Source: Bacteroidales bacterium (GTDB lineage Bacteria > Bacteroidota > Bacteroidia > Bacteroidales > P3). Taken from it: a stretch of 24,949 nucleotides of DNA. The notes beneath the pieces were generated by a model, which saw nothing but the letters and a program-made list of their open reading frames with translations, had not been told where the DNA came from and made no database searches. Made by a program: the position numbers and the translations under genes. Below are positions 24,646 through 24,949 of the stretch, in pieces; the stretch's first letter is position 1, and every line of letters begins with the position of its first letter. The DNA lies in NCBI GenBank assembly GCA_017618625.1, contig JAFZTV010000046.1, positions 1 to 24,949 on the forward strand. Direction: 5' to 3'.

Positions 24646-24949
24646 TTATTTGTTGAATATCTTCTGCCAGTTCTTGTATTCTCTATCTTTCCAAGCGCCG
24701 TTGTGATAGACGTATGAAGCGATGGCGGGAATGACGGTGGTGCCTTCGGCATAGACCATCTGCTGCAGCTCTTCGCTCACCTTGCCCCAGCTGCCGGCCT
24801 CGAGGAGTGTGGAACTCGAGCAAGCGCCGTCACGCACATCGGCAACGGTTATCTGGATAGCATATTTGTGCATCGGAACCTCGTGACCGAGGATCTCGGC
24901 ACATACGACGGTGTCCTGGGCGAAGTTCTTGGGTGTGCCGCCGCCGACC
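24646..24949 (-). CDS. Deoxyhypusine synthase-family protein, C-terminal part
   Basis: The C-terminal 100 residues are visible; the gene runs off the right edge with no start in view. GGGTPKNFAQDTVV and HKYAIQITVADVRDG match the NAD-binding and substrate region of the deoxyhypusine synthase fold. STLLEAGSWGKV holds the Lys that is the catalytic residue in the eukaryotic enzyme (EAVSWGK in human). Bacteria lack eIF5A, so bacterial members are thought to act on small polyamines, for example as homospermidine synthases, or on unknown substrates. It ends 40 bases before cyuA in the same direction and is probably in the same operon. Internal Met residues near 24873 are not starts, because homology continues upstream of them. 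Confidence 0.88.
   Translation of the reverse strand, partial: VGGGTPKNFAQDTVVCAEILGHEVPMHKYAIQITVADVRDGACSSSTLLEAGSWGKVSEELQQMVYAEGTTVIPAIASYVYHNGAWKDREYKNWQKIFNK

Overview
The window looks like chromosomal DNA of a member of the Bacteroidales, probably an uncultured gut-type lineage. The evidence is a type B sorting domain of the type IX secretion system (T9SS), Bacteroides-type promoters (TTG, 20 bases, TAnnTTTG), no clear Shine-Dalgarno sites, and typical Bacteroidetes families: PUR/DUF3276, DUF5683, a FeoA-FeoB fusion with a Cys-rich partner, and a Big2 lipoprotein with a FISUMP-like C-terminus. I see no rRNA, tRNA, CRISPR array, transposase or phage gene.

Layout. Positions 1-13270 hold two giant secreted proteins in tandem on the minus strand. 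The left one (1-6108) is open for 2036 codons and runs off the window. The right one (6614-13270) is complete at 2218 residues and ends in a T9SS type B sorting domain. They share an N-terminal plan: signal peptide, paired beta-rich units, Ig/Big-like domains, and a proprotein-convertase P-like domain. They look like diverged paralogues. The 0.5 kb between them carries a strong terminator, a 13-bp inverted repeat, four 11-bp tandem repeats and a candidate promoter.

Positions 13271-13679 are a divergent intergenic region with a promoter facing each way and a perfect 10-bp palindrome over the feoAB promoter. FeoA-FeoB (13680-16160, plus) and a 61-residue Cys-rich membrane protein form a ferrous iron uptake operon. 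Converging on it from the right is a minus-strand exbB-exbD-tonB-hslR cluster (18905-16502), which energises outer-membrane TonB-dependent transport. Upstream of that lie DUF5683, parB and parA (chromosome partitioning) and a PUR-family nucleic-acid-binding protein.

Positions 22043-24949 are a second minus-strand cluster: the C-terminal part of a deoxyhypusine synthase-family enzyme, a cysteine desulfidase of the CyuA/YhaM family, and the Big2 lipoprotein. Short GGACTTG-type repeats occur in two intergenic regions, and related sequences lie in frame inside feoB, which suggests a small dispersed repeat family. Nothing in the window is a clearly unprecedented system. The most interesting parts are the paralogous P-domain giants, the repeats inside feoB and the feoAB operator candidate.
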